Of a DNA stretch of 64,000 nt, positions 1-9,908 are shown one piece after another; positions within the stretch are counted from its first letter, which is position 1; every line of letters starts with the position of its first letter. The translations under genes and the position numbers were made by a program. This stretch comes from Rathayibacter iranicus NCPPB 2253 = VKM Ac-1602. Its GTDB lineage: Bacteria; Actinomycetota; Actinomycetes; Actinomycetales; Microbacteriaceae. The stretch is from the NCBI RefSeq assembly GCF_003149025.1, contig NZ_QGDV01000005.1, positions 124,001 to 188,000 of the forward strand. The letters run 5' to 3'. Below the pieces are notes generated by a model that was not told the DNA's origin, searched no databases, and saw nothing but the letters and a program-made list of their open reading frames with translations.

Positions 1-179
1 TCGGGGATGAAGCCGAAAGCATCGAGTCTAGCCGCCGGGATCGCTCTGGTCCACACCCTGTTTCGCCAATTCGCCACGCTGATCGGTCCTCGTCCACCAA
101 AACGGGGACGGTCCAGAATCCGCCCTGCCTCGCAAGGAGCCGTTCTTCAGCAGCCGGCGCGACTACCGCAGCACGAGGC

Positions 180-716
180 TTAGACGGTCACGAGCACGGC
201 AGTCCCGAATCCAACCCACGCCCCGAGAACGATCGCCCCGAACCATGCAGCACCTCGTAGTGTCACCCGCCTTCGTCGGGGCGTCGCCGTCACTGCAACG
301 GCTAATGCGATGAGGGGCGCGAGTACGGGAACTGCCCGAACGACGGCCGTACCCAGGTCGAATCCGCATGTGTCGTACTCGCCAGAGATTCCCGGGGACA
401 ATAGGACTACACCGAGAAAGAAGGCGGAACCGACCACGAAGGCGGCAATGACTAGCGCCACCGATGTCGCTCCCCGAACCTTCTCGTACGACTTGTCGGC
501 TCGTCGCGTGACCCACAGCCATAGAAAACAGGAAACGAGCGTCAGAGCAGCCGCGACGGCAGACTCGCCTAGGATTGCTCCGACATCCGTCCCTCCGCAC
601 GGTCGCCATTCACGAATCGCGTCTAGCTGCAGGAAAGTGGATGAGAGCATCGTTAATACGGCCGCGGCGGCGTACGTTGACGAAAGACGTCGCCCGGGCG
701 GTTGCTCTTGCTTCAT
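180..716 (-). CDS. hypothetical five-span membrane protein
   Basis: A 178-residue protein if the ATG at 716 is used. The open frame reaches upstream to 983, but that extension is Arg-rich and unlike a protein. Five hydrophobic stretches are visible at about residues 12-35, 45-68, 80-105, 115-138 and 150-175. No catalytic motif is recognised and I cannot assign a family. It lies 14 nt downstream of the gene ending at 731 on the same strand, so the two may be cotranscribed. Confidence 0.6.
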   Translation of the reverse strand: MKQEQPPGRRLSSTYAAAAVLTMLSSTFLQLDAIREWRPCGGTDVGAILGESAVAAALTLVSCFLWLWVTRRADKSYEKVRGATSVALVIAAFVVGSAFFLGVVLLSPGISGEYDTCGFDLGTAVVRAVPVLAPLIALAVAVTATPRRRRVTLRGAAWFGAIVLGAWVGFGTAVLVTV

Positions 717-730
717 GCCTGCATCCCGAT

Positions 731-1069
731 TCAGCGTTCTGTCCAGCTCATTGCTGCCGTGACGGCATCTGCGAAACCTTCGGCGACGTCGTTGAGTTCG
801 CTGGCGAGGATTGTGGCCGAGGGACTGAATTTCGGTGCGGATGTGCCTGGATTGCGAACTTCGATGAAGTGGTCTTTCGGCCAGGCCGTCATCGGCCACG
901 GGTCGGTGAACACGTTTTTCACGGCCGCGATGAGTACGGCGTGGGTGCCGAAACGCAACGCAAAGAACTGCTTCGCAAGCCATCCCGGGTCATCCTCTAT
1001 GGCGATAGAATGTTCGCGGACAATATCGTCGAGGGACCGATGTGTGTCGCTAAGTATGGCTCGCGCCAC
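731..1069 (-). CDS. hypothetical soluble protein, probably 5'-damaged
   Basis: The open frame encodes a plausible soluble protein (112 residues from a GTG at 1069) with no family I recognise. Upstream of that GTG the frame stays open and protein-like (GQQLFKSVRAAPGDSFFDIG) back to a TAG at 1187-1189, yet it holds no ATG, GTG or TTG. Either the true start is the internal GTG, which would drop a protein-like segment, or the gene has lost its 5' end. It is followed by the membrane protein on the same strand. Confidence 0.5.
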   Translation of the reverse strand: MARAILSDTHRSLDDIVREHSIAIEDDPGWLAKQFFALRFGTHAVLIAAVKNVFTDPWPMTAWPKDHFIEVRNPGTSAPKFSPSATILASELNDVAEGFADAVTAAMSWTER

Positions 1070-1243
1070 GAGGTATGCAGAGGCGTCTGCTCTGAGGTCA
1101 CCGATATCGAAAAAGCTATCACCGGGCGCAGCGCGAACCGACTTAAATAACTGTTGACCTGCTGAAGAAGTTACAAGGAAGCCCCCCTATGGGTGGCAAT
1201 CGGCGGAGTCGCATCGAATCTGTGTAACGATATCTTTTGCTCA

Positions 1244-1402
1244 TCAGTCCGGCGCCGGGCTCGGAGCTTTTTTCTTAGTCGGCTTGAGCGGGTGTTCGGT
1301 GAGAAGCGCGTCGAGAACCAGGCCAAGCTGCCCACGAATCTGAGTGTCGCCCCGCCGAAGCCCGCGTCGTTCATCCCACTCGGACGGGTCGGTTCTCGAC
1401 GG
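1244..1402 (-). pseudogene. 3' remnant of an unidentified gene
   Basis: One minus-strand frame ending in TGA at 1244-1246 reads like the C-terminus of a real protein (QIRGQLGLVLDALLTEHPLK, then a Lys/Pro tail). No start codon is visible before the frame runs into the lipoprotein gene that ends at 1405. It may be the tail of a gene truncated by rearrangement. The product is unknown and the call rests only on sequence texture. Confidence 0.3.
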
Positions 1403-1404
1403 AC

Positions 1405-2106
1405 TCAGCTGCCGGCCTGGAAGCCCACCTCAAGGCCTTGCGCCGCGACGGAGAGGGTTTCGGTCAGCCGCGCCGGACTTGGAGCCGCGGCGAGGATCGA
1501 CAGGTTGATGCCCGTGCGGGCAAAGCTGCGCGAGATCGCTCCGACGGATCGGCCGTCCGCGTCAGGAGCCCGGTCGCCGCCGAGGGCCTCGATCGTGCCG
1601 CCTCCTTGACGGGGCAGGGTTGCGGGCTGCGGGTCGTCGATGATGTGCGAGGCCACGAGGACCTGCCGGGTCGCGTCCTCGTCGGTGGTGGTGGAGTCGA
1701 TGTCCGTCACTCGCTGCTGCAGTGCAGTGAGGACCGAGCCGTCGCCGGCGCGGAAGATCCAGCGGCCGTTCGCGATGTCGGACTGTGCGGCGTCGAGTTC
1801 GAAGCCGTGCTCGCTCAGGGTCGACATCTTCATGGCCCAGAAGAGTTCGTCTGTGGTATGCAGTGCTGCTCCATCGGTGAAAGTGATAGGGCCGGCGCCG
1901 GTTGAGGCGTCGTCGGCTCCGTGGGTGGCTGAGGAAGCGCTCGGGGTGGGTGCTGCTGGCGCGGCAGGGAAGGAGAACGACGGCGTAACGGCGGTCTCCG
2001 CGGCGGTCTCGTCTCCCGGGCTGGCGCTCCCCGGGCTCGCGCAGCTCGCGAGGGCGAGGACGGTGGCCACGACCACAAGTGTGCGGGCTAGGGGTCGGAT
2101 GGTCAT
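1405..2106 (-). CDS. putative lipoprotein, paralogue of its upstream neighbour
   Basis: The ATG at 2106 gives 233 residues starting with a lipoprotein signal: basic N-terminus (MTIRPLAR), hydrophobic core and lipobox LASC near residue 22. A Ser/Pro/Ala linker follows, then a globular domain with the motifs LQQRVTDID and GGGTIEAL. The gene just upstream on the same strand carries matching motifs (IQQRVKDND, GGGTIDAL) and the same SFSFPAAP linker, so the two look like a tandem duplication. The product should be anchored on the outer face of the membrane. Its function is unknown. Confidence 0.7.
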   Translation of the reverse strand: MTIRPLARTLVVVATVLALASCASPGSASPGDETAAETAVTPSFSFPAAPAAPTPSASSATHGADDASTGAGPITFTDGAALHTTDELFWAMKMSTLSEHGFELDAAQSDIANGRWIFRAGDGSVLTALQQRVTDIDSTTTDEDATRQVLVASHIIDDPQPATLPRQGGGTIEALGGDRAPDADGRSVGAISRSFARTGINLSILAAAPSPARLTETLSVAAQGLEVGFQAGS

Positions 2107-2121
2107 GGCTCTCCCTTGGTG

Positions 2122-2177
2122 TGGTGCTCGGACGGTGGTGCTCGGACGATGGTGCTCGGACGGTGGTGCTCGGTCAG
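2122..2177. repeat. 14-nt tandem repeat, four copies
   Basis: Four consecutive near-identical 14-nt units (consensus TGGTGCTCGGACGG) fill most of the gap between the two paralogous lipoprotein genes and run into the last codons of the upstream one. Units 1 and 3 are identical, unit 2 differs at one base, and unit 4 is more diverged. This looks like replication slippage. Confidence 0.85.
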
Positions 2178-2929
2178 TGGTCGGTCGGGGCGGGGGTGGG
2201 GCCACCCACGAGGGGCAGCACGCCGTGGAATCCGACAGTGGTCGACCGGACCGCGAGATCGAGCGCGTCGTCGGCCCGAGACTGATCGGCGCCGGTCGCG
2301 ATGAGCTGCACGGCGATGCCTGGCTTGGTGAACGAGCGCAGAACGGAGCCCCAGGCCAGCCCATCCTCGGCGGGGGCCAGCGCGGCACGCAGAGCGTCGA
2401 TCGTTCCGCCGCCCTTCACGGCCAGGGAGACGCGCTGCACCTCCCCCTGAGGACCCGAGATATCGATCACATGCTGGCTCGCGGCCTCATCGCTGACCTG
2501 CGGATCGTTGTCCTTCACGCGCTGCTGGATGATCATGATCGTCGTTCCCGCGTCGTTGCGGAAAGTCCAGTAGCCCTTCGCCGGATTCGTCCTCGAGGTG
2601 TCTGCTTGGAAACCGGCCGATGAGAGTGCTGCCGTGTCGGTGTCCCAGTACGGCGTGTTCTCGGAGGAGAGGGCGGCGCCGGCGTCGAAGGTGAAGGCGC
2701 TGGTACCCGCGAGCGCGGCGGCGACTCCCTCGAGTGTGGCCGGGTCGTCGAGGCCCGCCCCGTCCGTTCCCGCGAAGCGCTGGCTCGCCGAATCCGTGGC
2801 CGTTGGTGCGGCGGGGAACGAGAACGAGGGGGTGGGAGTCTCCGCCGGAGTTTCGCCTCCTGCTCCAGAACAGCCCGTGAGGACGGCGGCGGCCGCGATC
2901 AGCGCGGTAATGGTGGACGCTTTTGACAT
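2174..2929 (-). CDS. putative lipoprotein
   Basis: The ATG at 2929 gives 251 residues with a lipoprotein signal (MSKASTITALIAAAAVLTGC, lipobox LTGC), a Pro/Thr/Ser linker and one globular domain. The open frame extends further upstream, but that part is Arg-rich, and ATG plus signal peptide fixes the start. Motifs IQQRVKDND and GGGTIDAL are shared with the paralogue downstream (1405-2106). No catalytic residues are recognised. Function unknown; exported and membrane-anchored by inference. Confidence 0.72.
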   Translation of the reverse strand: MSKASTITALIAAAAVLTGCSGAGGETPAETPTPSFSFPAAPTATDSASQRFAGTDGAGLDDPATLEGVAAALAGTSAFTFDAGAALSSENTPYWDTDTAALSSAGFQADTSRTNPAKGYWTFRNDAGTTIMIIQQRVKDNDPQVSDEAASQHVIDISGPQGEVQRVSLAVKGGGTIDALRAALAPAEDGLAWGSVLRSFTKPGIAVQLIATGADQSRADDALDLAVRSTTVGFHGVLPLVGGPTPAPTDH

Positions 2930-3008
2930 GATTCTCCCTCGCGTTCGATGCTGGGACGCTAGCAGCCGCGCGACGACAGGCGCCTCGTCCGGCGCGCGAC
3001 GACGACCG

Positions 3009-3073
3009 CCGCGAGCTGCCAGTGGGGTAAGCGACACGCCGATAAAGCTGCACCCACGAGGCATCTCACGGGG
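3009..3073. repeat. degenerate copy of dispersed palindrome (copy 1)
   Basis: The segment has the form GCGAG-TGCCAGT-GGGTA ... ACCCACGAGGCATCTC-CGGGG, a degenerate version of the inverted repeat seen better preserved at 4377, 35604, 41531 and 48000. It lies between the lipoprotein promoter and the mscS-type gene. Confidence 0.5.
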
Positions 3074-3204
3074 CTAGGGCCCGGGTCTGGACGTTGGCGC
3101 AGCATTGGGGAGGGGAACCGGACGGGCTTCCGGATTCGTGGAAGGCTTGTGTGTTTGATCCGCTCGATGGTGCGCGCTCGCCTCCCGCCAACGAAAGGAC
3201 ACCT

Positions 3205-4371
3205 GTGCCTGAAGACGTCCTCCCCGAGATCGGTTCGATCGCGTTCGCCGTGGTGATCGCGATCGTGATCGCCGTCGTGGCGACCGCCGTCGCCGCTCTC
3301 GTCCTCCGCTCGATCGGCAGACGCAAGACCTGGGCGCGCCTGCTCATCCGCCGAATACGCGTCCCCTTGCGGGTCCTCCTCGTGACGATTGCCATCTGGA
3401 CGGCCCTGGCCGCGACGGTGTCAGGCGAGGTCTGGCCGGGGCTCATCGAACGAACGTTCCAGATCGCGACCATCGCGGCGTCAGCGTGGGTGACTGGCGC
3501 GCTTCTCGTGTTCCTCGAGGATCTCGGGGCCGCGCGCTACCGCACGGATACCGCCGACAACCGGCGCGCCCGTCGTCTTCGCACCCAGATGACGATCATC
3601 CGGCGGGTCGCCATCGCGGCCGTCGTCGTGATCGCGATCGGAGCCTCGCTGCTGACTTTCCCCGAGGCGCGGACCGCCGGCGCGAGCCTGCTGGCCTCAG
3701 CCGGTGTCCTCTCCATCGTCGCGGGGCTCGCGGCTCAGTCGAGTCTCACGAACATCTTCGCCGGGATGCAGCTCGCCTTCAGCGACGCGATCCGGCTCGA
3801 CGACGTGGTGATCGTGGAGAACGAGTGGGGGCGGATCGAGGAGATCACGCTGACCTACGTGGTCGTGCACCTCTGGGACGATCGCCGCCTGGTATTGCCG
3901 ACCAACTACTTCACGACCAAGCCCTTCCAGAACTGGACGCGCACCGGCTCCGAATTGCTCGGCGCGGTGGAACTCGACCTCGATTGGCGGGTGAGCCCCG
4001 AGCAGATGCGCGAGGAGCTGCACCGGATGCTGGAGGAGACCGACCTCTGGGACGGGCGCACCAGCGTGCTGCAGGTGACTGACGCGACCGGCGGTTTCGT
4101 CCGTATCCGCGTGTTGGTGACCGCGAAGGACGCGCCGACCCTCTTCGATCTGCGCTGCTACGTGCGCGAGCGACTTGTCTCGTGGCTGCACGAGAAAGAT
4201 CCGGTCGCCCTGCCGCGCCAGCGCATCGAGATGGAGAGCGAGCCGGTGGCACCGCGACGCCACACCTCCTCCGCCCCGGACAACCTGTTCTCGGGCGACA
4301 AGCGCTCCGACGAGCGCGGCGCTCTCTTCACCGGCCTGATCGATCTGCGCGACACTCCTTCGCGCGACTGA
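3205..4371 (+). CDS. MscS-family mechanosensitive ion channel
   Basis: The GTG at 3205 has GAAAGGA upstream and gives 388 residues. Three membrane segments (about residues 10-35, 55-80 and 135-185) lead into the conserved MscS pore-lining helix and beta domain (GLAAQSSLTNIFAGMQLAFS, then IRLDDVV and a PTNYF motif). MscS channels open under membrane tension and release solutes on hypo-osmotic shock. The C-terminal tail after about residue 345 is charged and lacks a family signature. The gene stands alone and converges on the aldo-keto reductase, with a palindrome between the two. Confidence 0.9.
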   Translation: MPEDVLPEIGSIAFAVVIAIVIAVVATAVAALVLRSIGRRKTWARLLIRRIRVPLRVLLVTIAIWTALAATVSGEVWPGLIERTFQIATIAASAWVTGALLVFLEDLGAARYRTDTADNRRARRLRTQMTIIRRVAIAAVVVIAIGASLLTFPEARTAGASLLASAGVLSIVAGLAAQSSLTNIFAGMQLAFSDAIRLDDVVIVENEWGRIEEITLTYVVVHLWDDRRLVLPTNYFTTKPFQNWTRTGSELLGAVELDLDWRVSPEQMREELHRMLEETDLWDGRTSVLQVTDATGGFVRIRVLVTAKDAPTLFDLRCYVRERLVSWLHEKDPVALPRQRIEMESEPVAPRRHTSSAPDNLFSGDKRSDERGALFTGLIDLRDTPSRD

Positions 4372-4376
4372 GTTCA

Positions 4377-4444
4377 CCCCGCGAGATGCCAGTTGGGTAC
4401 GTGACCCGCCGAGGGAGGCGGTCGCAAGAGACATCTCGCGGGGG
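4377..4444. repeat. dispersed palindrome (copy 2)
   Basis: Outer arms CCCCGCGAGATG and CATCTCGCGGGG pair perfectly, enclosing GTTGGGTACG and GTCGCAAGAG inner parts. It sits in the 88-nt gap between two convergent genes, so it could act as a bidirectional terminator. It belongs to the family listed at 3009, 35604, 41531 and 48000. Confidence 0.85.
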
Positions 4445-4459
4445 AAAGGGGCGGAGGGG

Positions 4460-5439
<980 letters not shown>

Positions 5440-5443
<4 letters not shown>

Positions 5444-5841
5444 AGGGTGGTGGTCCTCTCTTGATACGCCGCGATCTTGATGTCGATCGCGGTCAGGCTG
5501 GCGTGTGTCCGGGCGAGCTGCGCCTCGACCTCGTCGCGGTGCGTTCGAAGTAGCGCGAGGCGCTCCGGCTCCGTGGCTGGCCCGATGCGCAGGAGCCGGG
5601 CGTACTCGCGAATCCGGGCGATCGGCATACCGGTCGCGCGGAGCTTGGTGAGGAAATCGACCCAGCCGACGTCGGCTGGCCGGTAGCGGCGGTGCTGAGA
5701 CGCGGCGCGTTCGACCGGGTCGAGCATCAGCCCGGCGCGCTCGTAGTAGCGCAGGGTGTGCACGGTCAGACCGGTGACGGCGGCGACCTGCGAGATCGAC
5801 AGCACCTCGGTCTCGGTCGGGGCGGCAGTGGCGGTGGGCAT
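5440..5841 (-). CDS. MerR-family transcriptional regulator
   Basis: 133 residues. The N-terminal winged helix-turn-helix ([20 protein letters not shown], about residues 15-34) and the RRYRPADV wing are typical of MerR. A coiled dimerisation helix follows (about 80-130). There are no Cys residues, which argues against a metal or SoxR-type [2Fe-2S] sensor. It heads a two-gene operon with the aldo/keto reductase. The promoter just upstream has a 19-bp spacer filled by a palindrome, the expected arrangement for a MerR target. Confidence 0.9.
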
Positions 5842-5847
5842 GGCGCC

Positions 5848-5878
5848 AACCTACGACTTCGAGCGCGCTCGAGGTCAA
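5848..5878 (-). promoter_or_regulatory. MerR-type promoter with 19-bp palindromic spacer
   Basis: Read on the minus strand, TTGACC (5873-5878) and TAGGTT (5848-5853) are separated by 19 bp that contain the perfect palindrome TCGAGCGCGCTCGA. MerR regulators typically act on such over-long spacers by twisting the DNA. The predicted transcription start falls at or within a base or two of the ATG at 5841, so the mRNA would be leaderless. Confidence 0.75.
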
Positions 5879-6038
5879 GCGCGTCGGCTCCTCTCAGCCG
5901 AGCATGCGGCTGAACGTCAGGAGAGCCTTCGTGATCCGCCACTCGGTCGACTGGTCGTCGCGGTACCGTCGCCCGCCCACGGCCTGCACGAGCCGAAGCC
6001 GACGGTCCTCCGCCCGCTAGCAGGCACCCACCGTCACC

Positions 6039-7811
6039 TCATTGCTGCGCCGCGATCGCGTCGGCGGCCTGCACGAGCGCGAGGTGGGAGAGTGCCTGCG
6101 GCGTGTTGCCCGCGTGGCGGCGGCCCTCGACGTCGTATTCCTCCGAGAGCAAGCCGACGTCGTTGCTGAGGCCGACCAAGCGGTCCATCAGTGCCCGCGC
6201 GTCACCGAGGCGGCCTGAGTAGGCGTACTGCCGCACCAGCCAGAAGGAGCAGGCGAGGAACGGATGCTCACCACCGGCCAGGCCGTCGACTGACGACTCA
6301 GTGCGGTAGCGGTGCAGCAGTCCGTCTTGCAGGAGTACCCGCTCTAGCTCGGCAACGGTGCCCAGCATCCGCGGGTCGTCTGCGGCGACGAAGCCCACCA
6401 TCGGCAGCACGAGGAGGGAGGCGTCGACCTCGGTCGATCCGTAGGACTGCACGTAGTGGCCGCGCTCGGCGTCGAAGCCCTGCGCCTGGATCTCGGCCCG
6501 CACCTCGTCGCGTAGCCGCTCCCAGGTCTCGACCGGACCAGGAAGCCCACCCTCGCGCACGGCACGGACGCCGCGGTCCAGGGCCGCCCAGATCATCACG
6601 CGCGAGTTAGTGAAGTGTTGCGGCTCGCCCCGGATCTCCCAGATACCGTTGTCGGGCCGTTGCCAGTGTTCCTCCACGAAGCCCAGCAGCGCGCGCTGGA
6701 GCGGCCACGAGAACGCCGTCTCGTCCACTCCGAGCACCCGCGCCTCGTGCAGCGCGACCATGACCTCGCCGATGACATCGGCCTGGTATTGGTCGACGGC
6801 GGCGTTACCGATCCGTACGGGCGAGGCGCCGTCGTAGCCCGGCAGGCTCGGCATCGTTCGCTCGGCGAGGTCGCGCTCACCCGCGAGGCCGTACATGATC
6901 TGCACGTCCTCAGGGGCGCCGGCGACCGCCCGCAGCAGCCACGCACGCCACTTCTGCGCCTCCTGCTCGAAGCCGTGCGCGAGCAGGGCTTGCAGCGTGA
7001 GGGCGGCGTCGCGGAGCCACACGTAGCGGTAGTCCCAGTTGCGGCTGCCACCGAACTGCTCAGGGAGTGACGTGGTCGCTGCCGCGACGATGCCGCCGGT
7101 CTCGTCGTCGGTCAGCGCGCGCAGCGTCAGGAGCGAGCGGACGACGGCCTCGCGATGCGGTCCGTCGTAGTCGATTGCCGACGCCCACCTTGTCCACCAG
7201 GCGTGCGTGCGCTCCAGGGCGCGATCGATGTCGAGGCGCTTCGGGGAGCGCTGGTGCGAGGGGAACCAGGCCATCGAGAGGTCCACGACAGCGTCGGCCA
7301 CGACGTCGAACTCGGCAACGTGCGCGTGGTCCACGGCTTTCAGCCGGACACCGCGCACGACGACCGCGTCTGGTCCGGCGACGGCGACGAGCAGCGGATC
7401 CTTGTCGGAGCCCTCCTGGCGCACCCACGGCATGGTGCGGGCGTAGTCGAAGCGGATGCGCAGCTCCTGCCGCATCCGGACGGTGCCGGAGATACCACGG
7501 ACCCGGCGGACGAGCTCGGCGCGTTCGTCGCGGAGCGGCATCACGTCCATGACCTCGACCACACCGGTCCGAGTCGTCCAGCGCGTGACCAGCGCCAGAG
7601 TGTCACCGAGGTAGTGCCGCTCGCTCGTCGCTTCGCCGTCCACCGGCCGCAGCGACCAGCGTCCCTGGTCGTCACCGCCGAGCAGAGCACCGAAGACGGA
7701 GGCGGAGTCAAAGCGGGGCAGGCACAGCCAGTCGATGTCTCCGTCGCGGGAAACGAGAGCGGCCGTGCGGCAGTCGGAGAGGACGGCGTAGTCCTCGATG
7801 GGGGAGACCAT
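6039..7811 (-). CDS. glycoside hydrolase family 15 protein (trehalase/glucoamylase-like)
   Basis: The ATG at 7811 gives 590 residues. The N-terminal beta domain begins IEDYAVLSDCRTAALVSRDG, and the (alpha/alpha)6 barrel carries the GH15 motifs NWDYRYVWLRDA and, near the C-terminus, SEEYD followed by GNTPQALSH, where the Glu is the expected general base. Actinobacterial members of this type have been described as trehalases or glucan hydrolases. The otsA/otsB pair 3.8 kb away supports a role in trehalose or storage-sugar turnover. No signal peptide, so cytoplasmic. It diverges from zwf. Confidence 0.88.
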   Translation of the reverse strand: MVSPIEDYAVLSDCRTAALVSRDGDIDWLCLPRFDSASVFGALLGGDDQGRWSLRPVDGEATSERHYLGDTLALVTRWTTRTGVVEVMDVMPLRDERAELVRRVRGISGTVRMRQELRIRFDYARTMPWVRQEGSDKDPLLVAVAGPDAVVVRGVRLKAVDHAHVAEFDVVADAVVDLSMAWFPSHQRSPKRLDIDRALERTHAWWTRWASAIDYDGPHREAVVRSLLTLRALTDDETGGIVAAATTSLPEQFGGSRNWDYRYVWLRDAALTLQALLAHGFEQEAQKWRAWLLRAVAGAPEDVQIMYGLAGERDLAERTMPSLPGYDGASPVRIGNAAVDQYQADVIGEVMVALHEARVLGVDETAFSWPLQRALLGFVEEHWQRPDNGIWEIRGEPQHFTNSRVMIWAALDRGVRAVREGGLPGPVETWERLRDEVRAEIQAQGFDAERGHYVQSYGSTEVDASLLVLPMVGFVAADDPRMLGTVAELERVLLQDGLLHRYRTESSVDGLAGGEHPFLACSFWLVRQYAYSGRLGDARALMDRLVGLSNDVGLLSEEYDVEGRRHAGNTPQALSHLALVQAADAIAAQQ

Positions 7812-7886
7812 GCGGTGATCCTTCCAGGTGTAGCGGCCTTCTCCCAGCGGAGCAATGGCGCCCCGCTGGGCCGTAGGGTGAGCCGC

Positions 7887-9260
7887 ATGGCACAGACGGT
7901 CTCGACCCTGCTCATTCTCGGTGCGACGGGGGACCTCTCCGCTCGCCTCCTCCTGCCTGCGGTCGGGCAACTGCTGACGCGCGAGACCGATCGCCGGATT
8001 CACCTCGTCGGGGCCGGGCGGGAGGACTGGACGCAGGAGCAGTGGCACGACGTGCTGACCACATCGTTCGGGAGCGTCGAGGCGACCGGGGCCGGCATCG
8101 ACGCGCTGGTCTCGGGCACGCGCTACCAGCAGGTCGACGTGACCGATCCGGAGGCGCTCGCTGCTCTGCTCGCGAGCTGCGTCGGGCCTGTCGCGGTCTA
8201 CTTCGCGCTCCCGCCCGCGATCGCGGCCACGGCGTGCGAGGCGCTCGCTGCCCACGAGCTGCCCGAGGGGACCGTGCTCGCCCTCGAGAAGCCGTTCGGC
8301 ACCGACGAGGCGAGCGCCCGAGCGCTCAACGAGCGACTGGCCGCCCTTGTGCCCGAGGACCGCACCCACCGCGTCGACCACTTCCTCGGCCGGGCGACCG
8401 TGATGAACGTGCTCGGGCTGCGCTTCGCCAACCGGGTCCTGGAGCCGCTGTGGTCGGCGGAGCATATTGAGAGCGTCGAGATCGTCTACGACGAGCAACT
8501 CGCTCTAGAGGGTCGCGCGAGCTACTACGACGGAGCCGGTGCGCTAACCGACATGATCCAGAGCCACCTACTGCAGGTCCTCGCCGTGATCGCGATGGAG
8601 CCGCCGTCTACGCTCGACGCCGCGGACCTGCGGGACGCCAAGTCGATCGTCCTGCGCGCGACGCGCCTGCGCGGCGACAACCCGGCCGAAAGTTCTCGGC
8701 GCGCCCGCTACACCGCGGGGACGATCGACGGGCGGGAACTGCCGTCCTACGCCCAGGAAAAAGGTGTCGATCCCGAGCGCGGCACCGAGACACTGGCCGA
8801 GCTCACCGTCGAGATCGACACGTGGCGATGGTCGGGAGTGTCGTTCACGCTGCGTTCCGGCAAGGCGCTGGGCGAGCGGCGGCGCGAGGTGGTCATCCGA
8901 TTCAAGCCGGTGCCGCACCTGCCCGCGGGTTTTCACGGGACAGAGGAGCCGTCGGTGCTGCGGTTGTTCCTTGCGCCGGACAAGATGGCGCTCGAACTCA
9001 ACATCAATGGTCCTGGTGACCCCTACTCCCTTGAGCGCGCCTCGCTGGAGGCCACATTCGGTGCCGGGGAACTCCTCGCCTACGGGGAGGTCATCTCGGG
9101 GATCCTGGACGATGACCCGTCCCTCTCCGTGCGCGGGGACGCGGCGGAGGAGTGCTGGCGGATCGTGCAGCCCGCGATCGACGCGTGGCAGGCACATGCG
9201 GTACCGCTCGACGAGTACCCCGCCGGCAGCCAGGGCCCCGAGGGCTGGCCAACGCTCTGA
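7887..9260 (+). CDS. zwf: glucose-6-phosphate 1-dehydrogenase
   Basis: 457 residues from the ATG at 7887, slightly shorter than the usual 480-510. It shows the N-terminal NADP-binding GATGDLSARLLLPA, the EKPFG motif and the active-site RVDHFLGR, all hallmarks of the family. It oxidises glucose 6-phosphate to 6-phosphogluconolactone, the first step of the oxidative pentose-phosphate path. It stands alone rather than in an opc/pgl/tal operon, so it may be a second paralogue; that cannot be told from this window. Divergent from the GH15 gene. Confidence 0.88.
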   Translation: MAQTVSTLLILGATGDLSARLLLPAVGQLLTRETDRRIHLVGAGREDWTQEQWHDVLTTSFGSVEATGAGIDALVSGTRYQQVDVTDPEALAALLASCVGPVAVYFALPPAIAATACEALAAHELPEGTVLALEKPFGTDEASARALNERLAALVPEDRTHRVDHFLGRATVMNVLGLRFANRVLEPLWSAEHIESVEIVYDEQLALEGRASYYDGAGALTDMIQSHLLQVLAVIAMEPPSTLDAADLRDAKSIVLRATRLRGDNPAESSRRARYTAGTIDGRELPSYAQEKGVDPERGTETLAELTVEIDTWRWSGVSFTLRSGKALGERRREVVIRFKPVPHLPAGFHGTEEPSVLRLFLAPDKMALELNINGPGDPYSLERASLEATFGAGELLAYGEVISGILDDDPSLSVRGDAAEECWRIVQPAIDAWQAHAVPLDEYPAGSQGPEGWPTL

Positions 9261-9292
9261 ACTGAGTGGGTTCTCCGTTGACCGATGTGCGT

Positions 9293-9355
9293 AACCGAGG
9301 TTGAAAGCATCCGAAAGGACGGGAAACGCGCTGTCGGGGCCGTTCAACCTCGGTT
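9293..9355. terminator. inverted repeat downstream of zwf
   Basis: AACCGAGGTTGAA (9293-9305) and its exact complement (9343-9355) form a 13-bp stem around a 37-nt loop, 32 nt after the zwf stop. There is no T-run. It could act as a terminator, or it may simply be a repeat. Confidence 0.55.
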
Positions 9356-9396
9356 GCGAACGCGGCGGAGTCGAGACCGGCCCAGATCCGTCGAAC

Positions 9397-9795
9397 TCAG
9401 CGGGGAGCGGGGACGGAGACGTCAGCCGGAGTCGGTTCCGCCCAGACCGCGATCGGCTGCGGTTCCCAGCGCAGCGCGGCGGGCTCGACCGGGGGAGTGG
9501 ACGCGCGCATCGCCGGGATCGCAGCGGTAACCGGGCTCTCCGTTGGCTCGACGCCGACGAGCAGCTGCTCGTCGTGAATCGCGGCCGACAGCTCGTGTGC
9601 GAGAGAGCGCGCCAGCATCCCGTGGAAGATCGGGTCCCGATCGTCGTGGCTGCGACGCGTGACAACCCAGGCGCCCTCGGAGCCGACGAACGCCGCCAGG
9701 CGCTCGTGAACCACCGCGAAAAGCTGGTCCTGCGTCAGGGCGGGGGCCGCGACGACCTCGGGAGCCGATTGGCGGCGCCTCAGACGAAACCTCAT
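9397..9795 (-). CDS. hypothetical protein
   Basis: 132 residues from the ATG at 9795 (GGGG about 9 nt upstream). It starts with a basic stretch (MRFRLRRR), then a helical soluble domain (LTQDQLFAVVHERLAAFVG) and an Ala/Pro-rich C-terminal tail. No family is recognised. Codon use looks like a real gene of this genome. It is followed at a distance by another small minus-strand gene upstream. Confidence 0.55.
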   Translation of the reverse strand: MRFRLRRRQSAPEVVAAPALTQDQLFAVVHERLAAFVGSEGAWVVTRRSHDDRDPIFHGMLARSLAHELSAAIHDEQLLVGVEPTESPVTAAIPAMRASTPPVEPAALRWEPQPIAVWAEPTPADVSVPAPR

Positions 9796-9908
9796 GATGA
9801 ACCCCGTTTCTCGTGCACGCGACGACGGTCTCCAGTCTCGCCGGGAACACACCCACCAACAGGCTGACACGCCGCTTCACGAGGAGGCAGAGCATCAGGA
9901 CGCATTGC

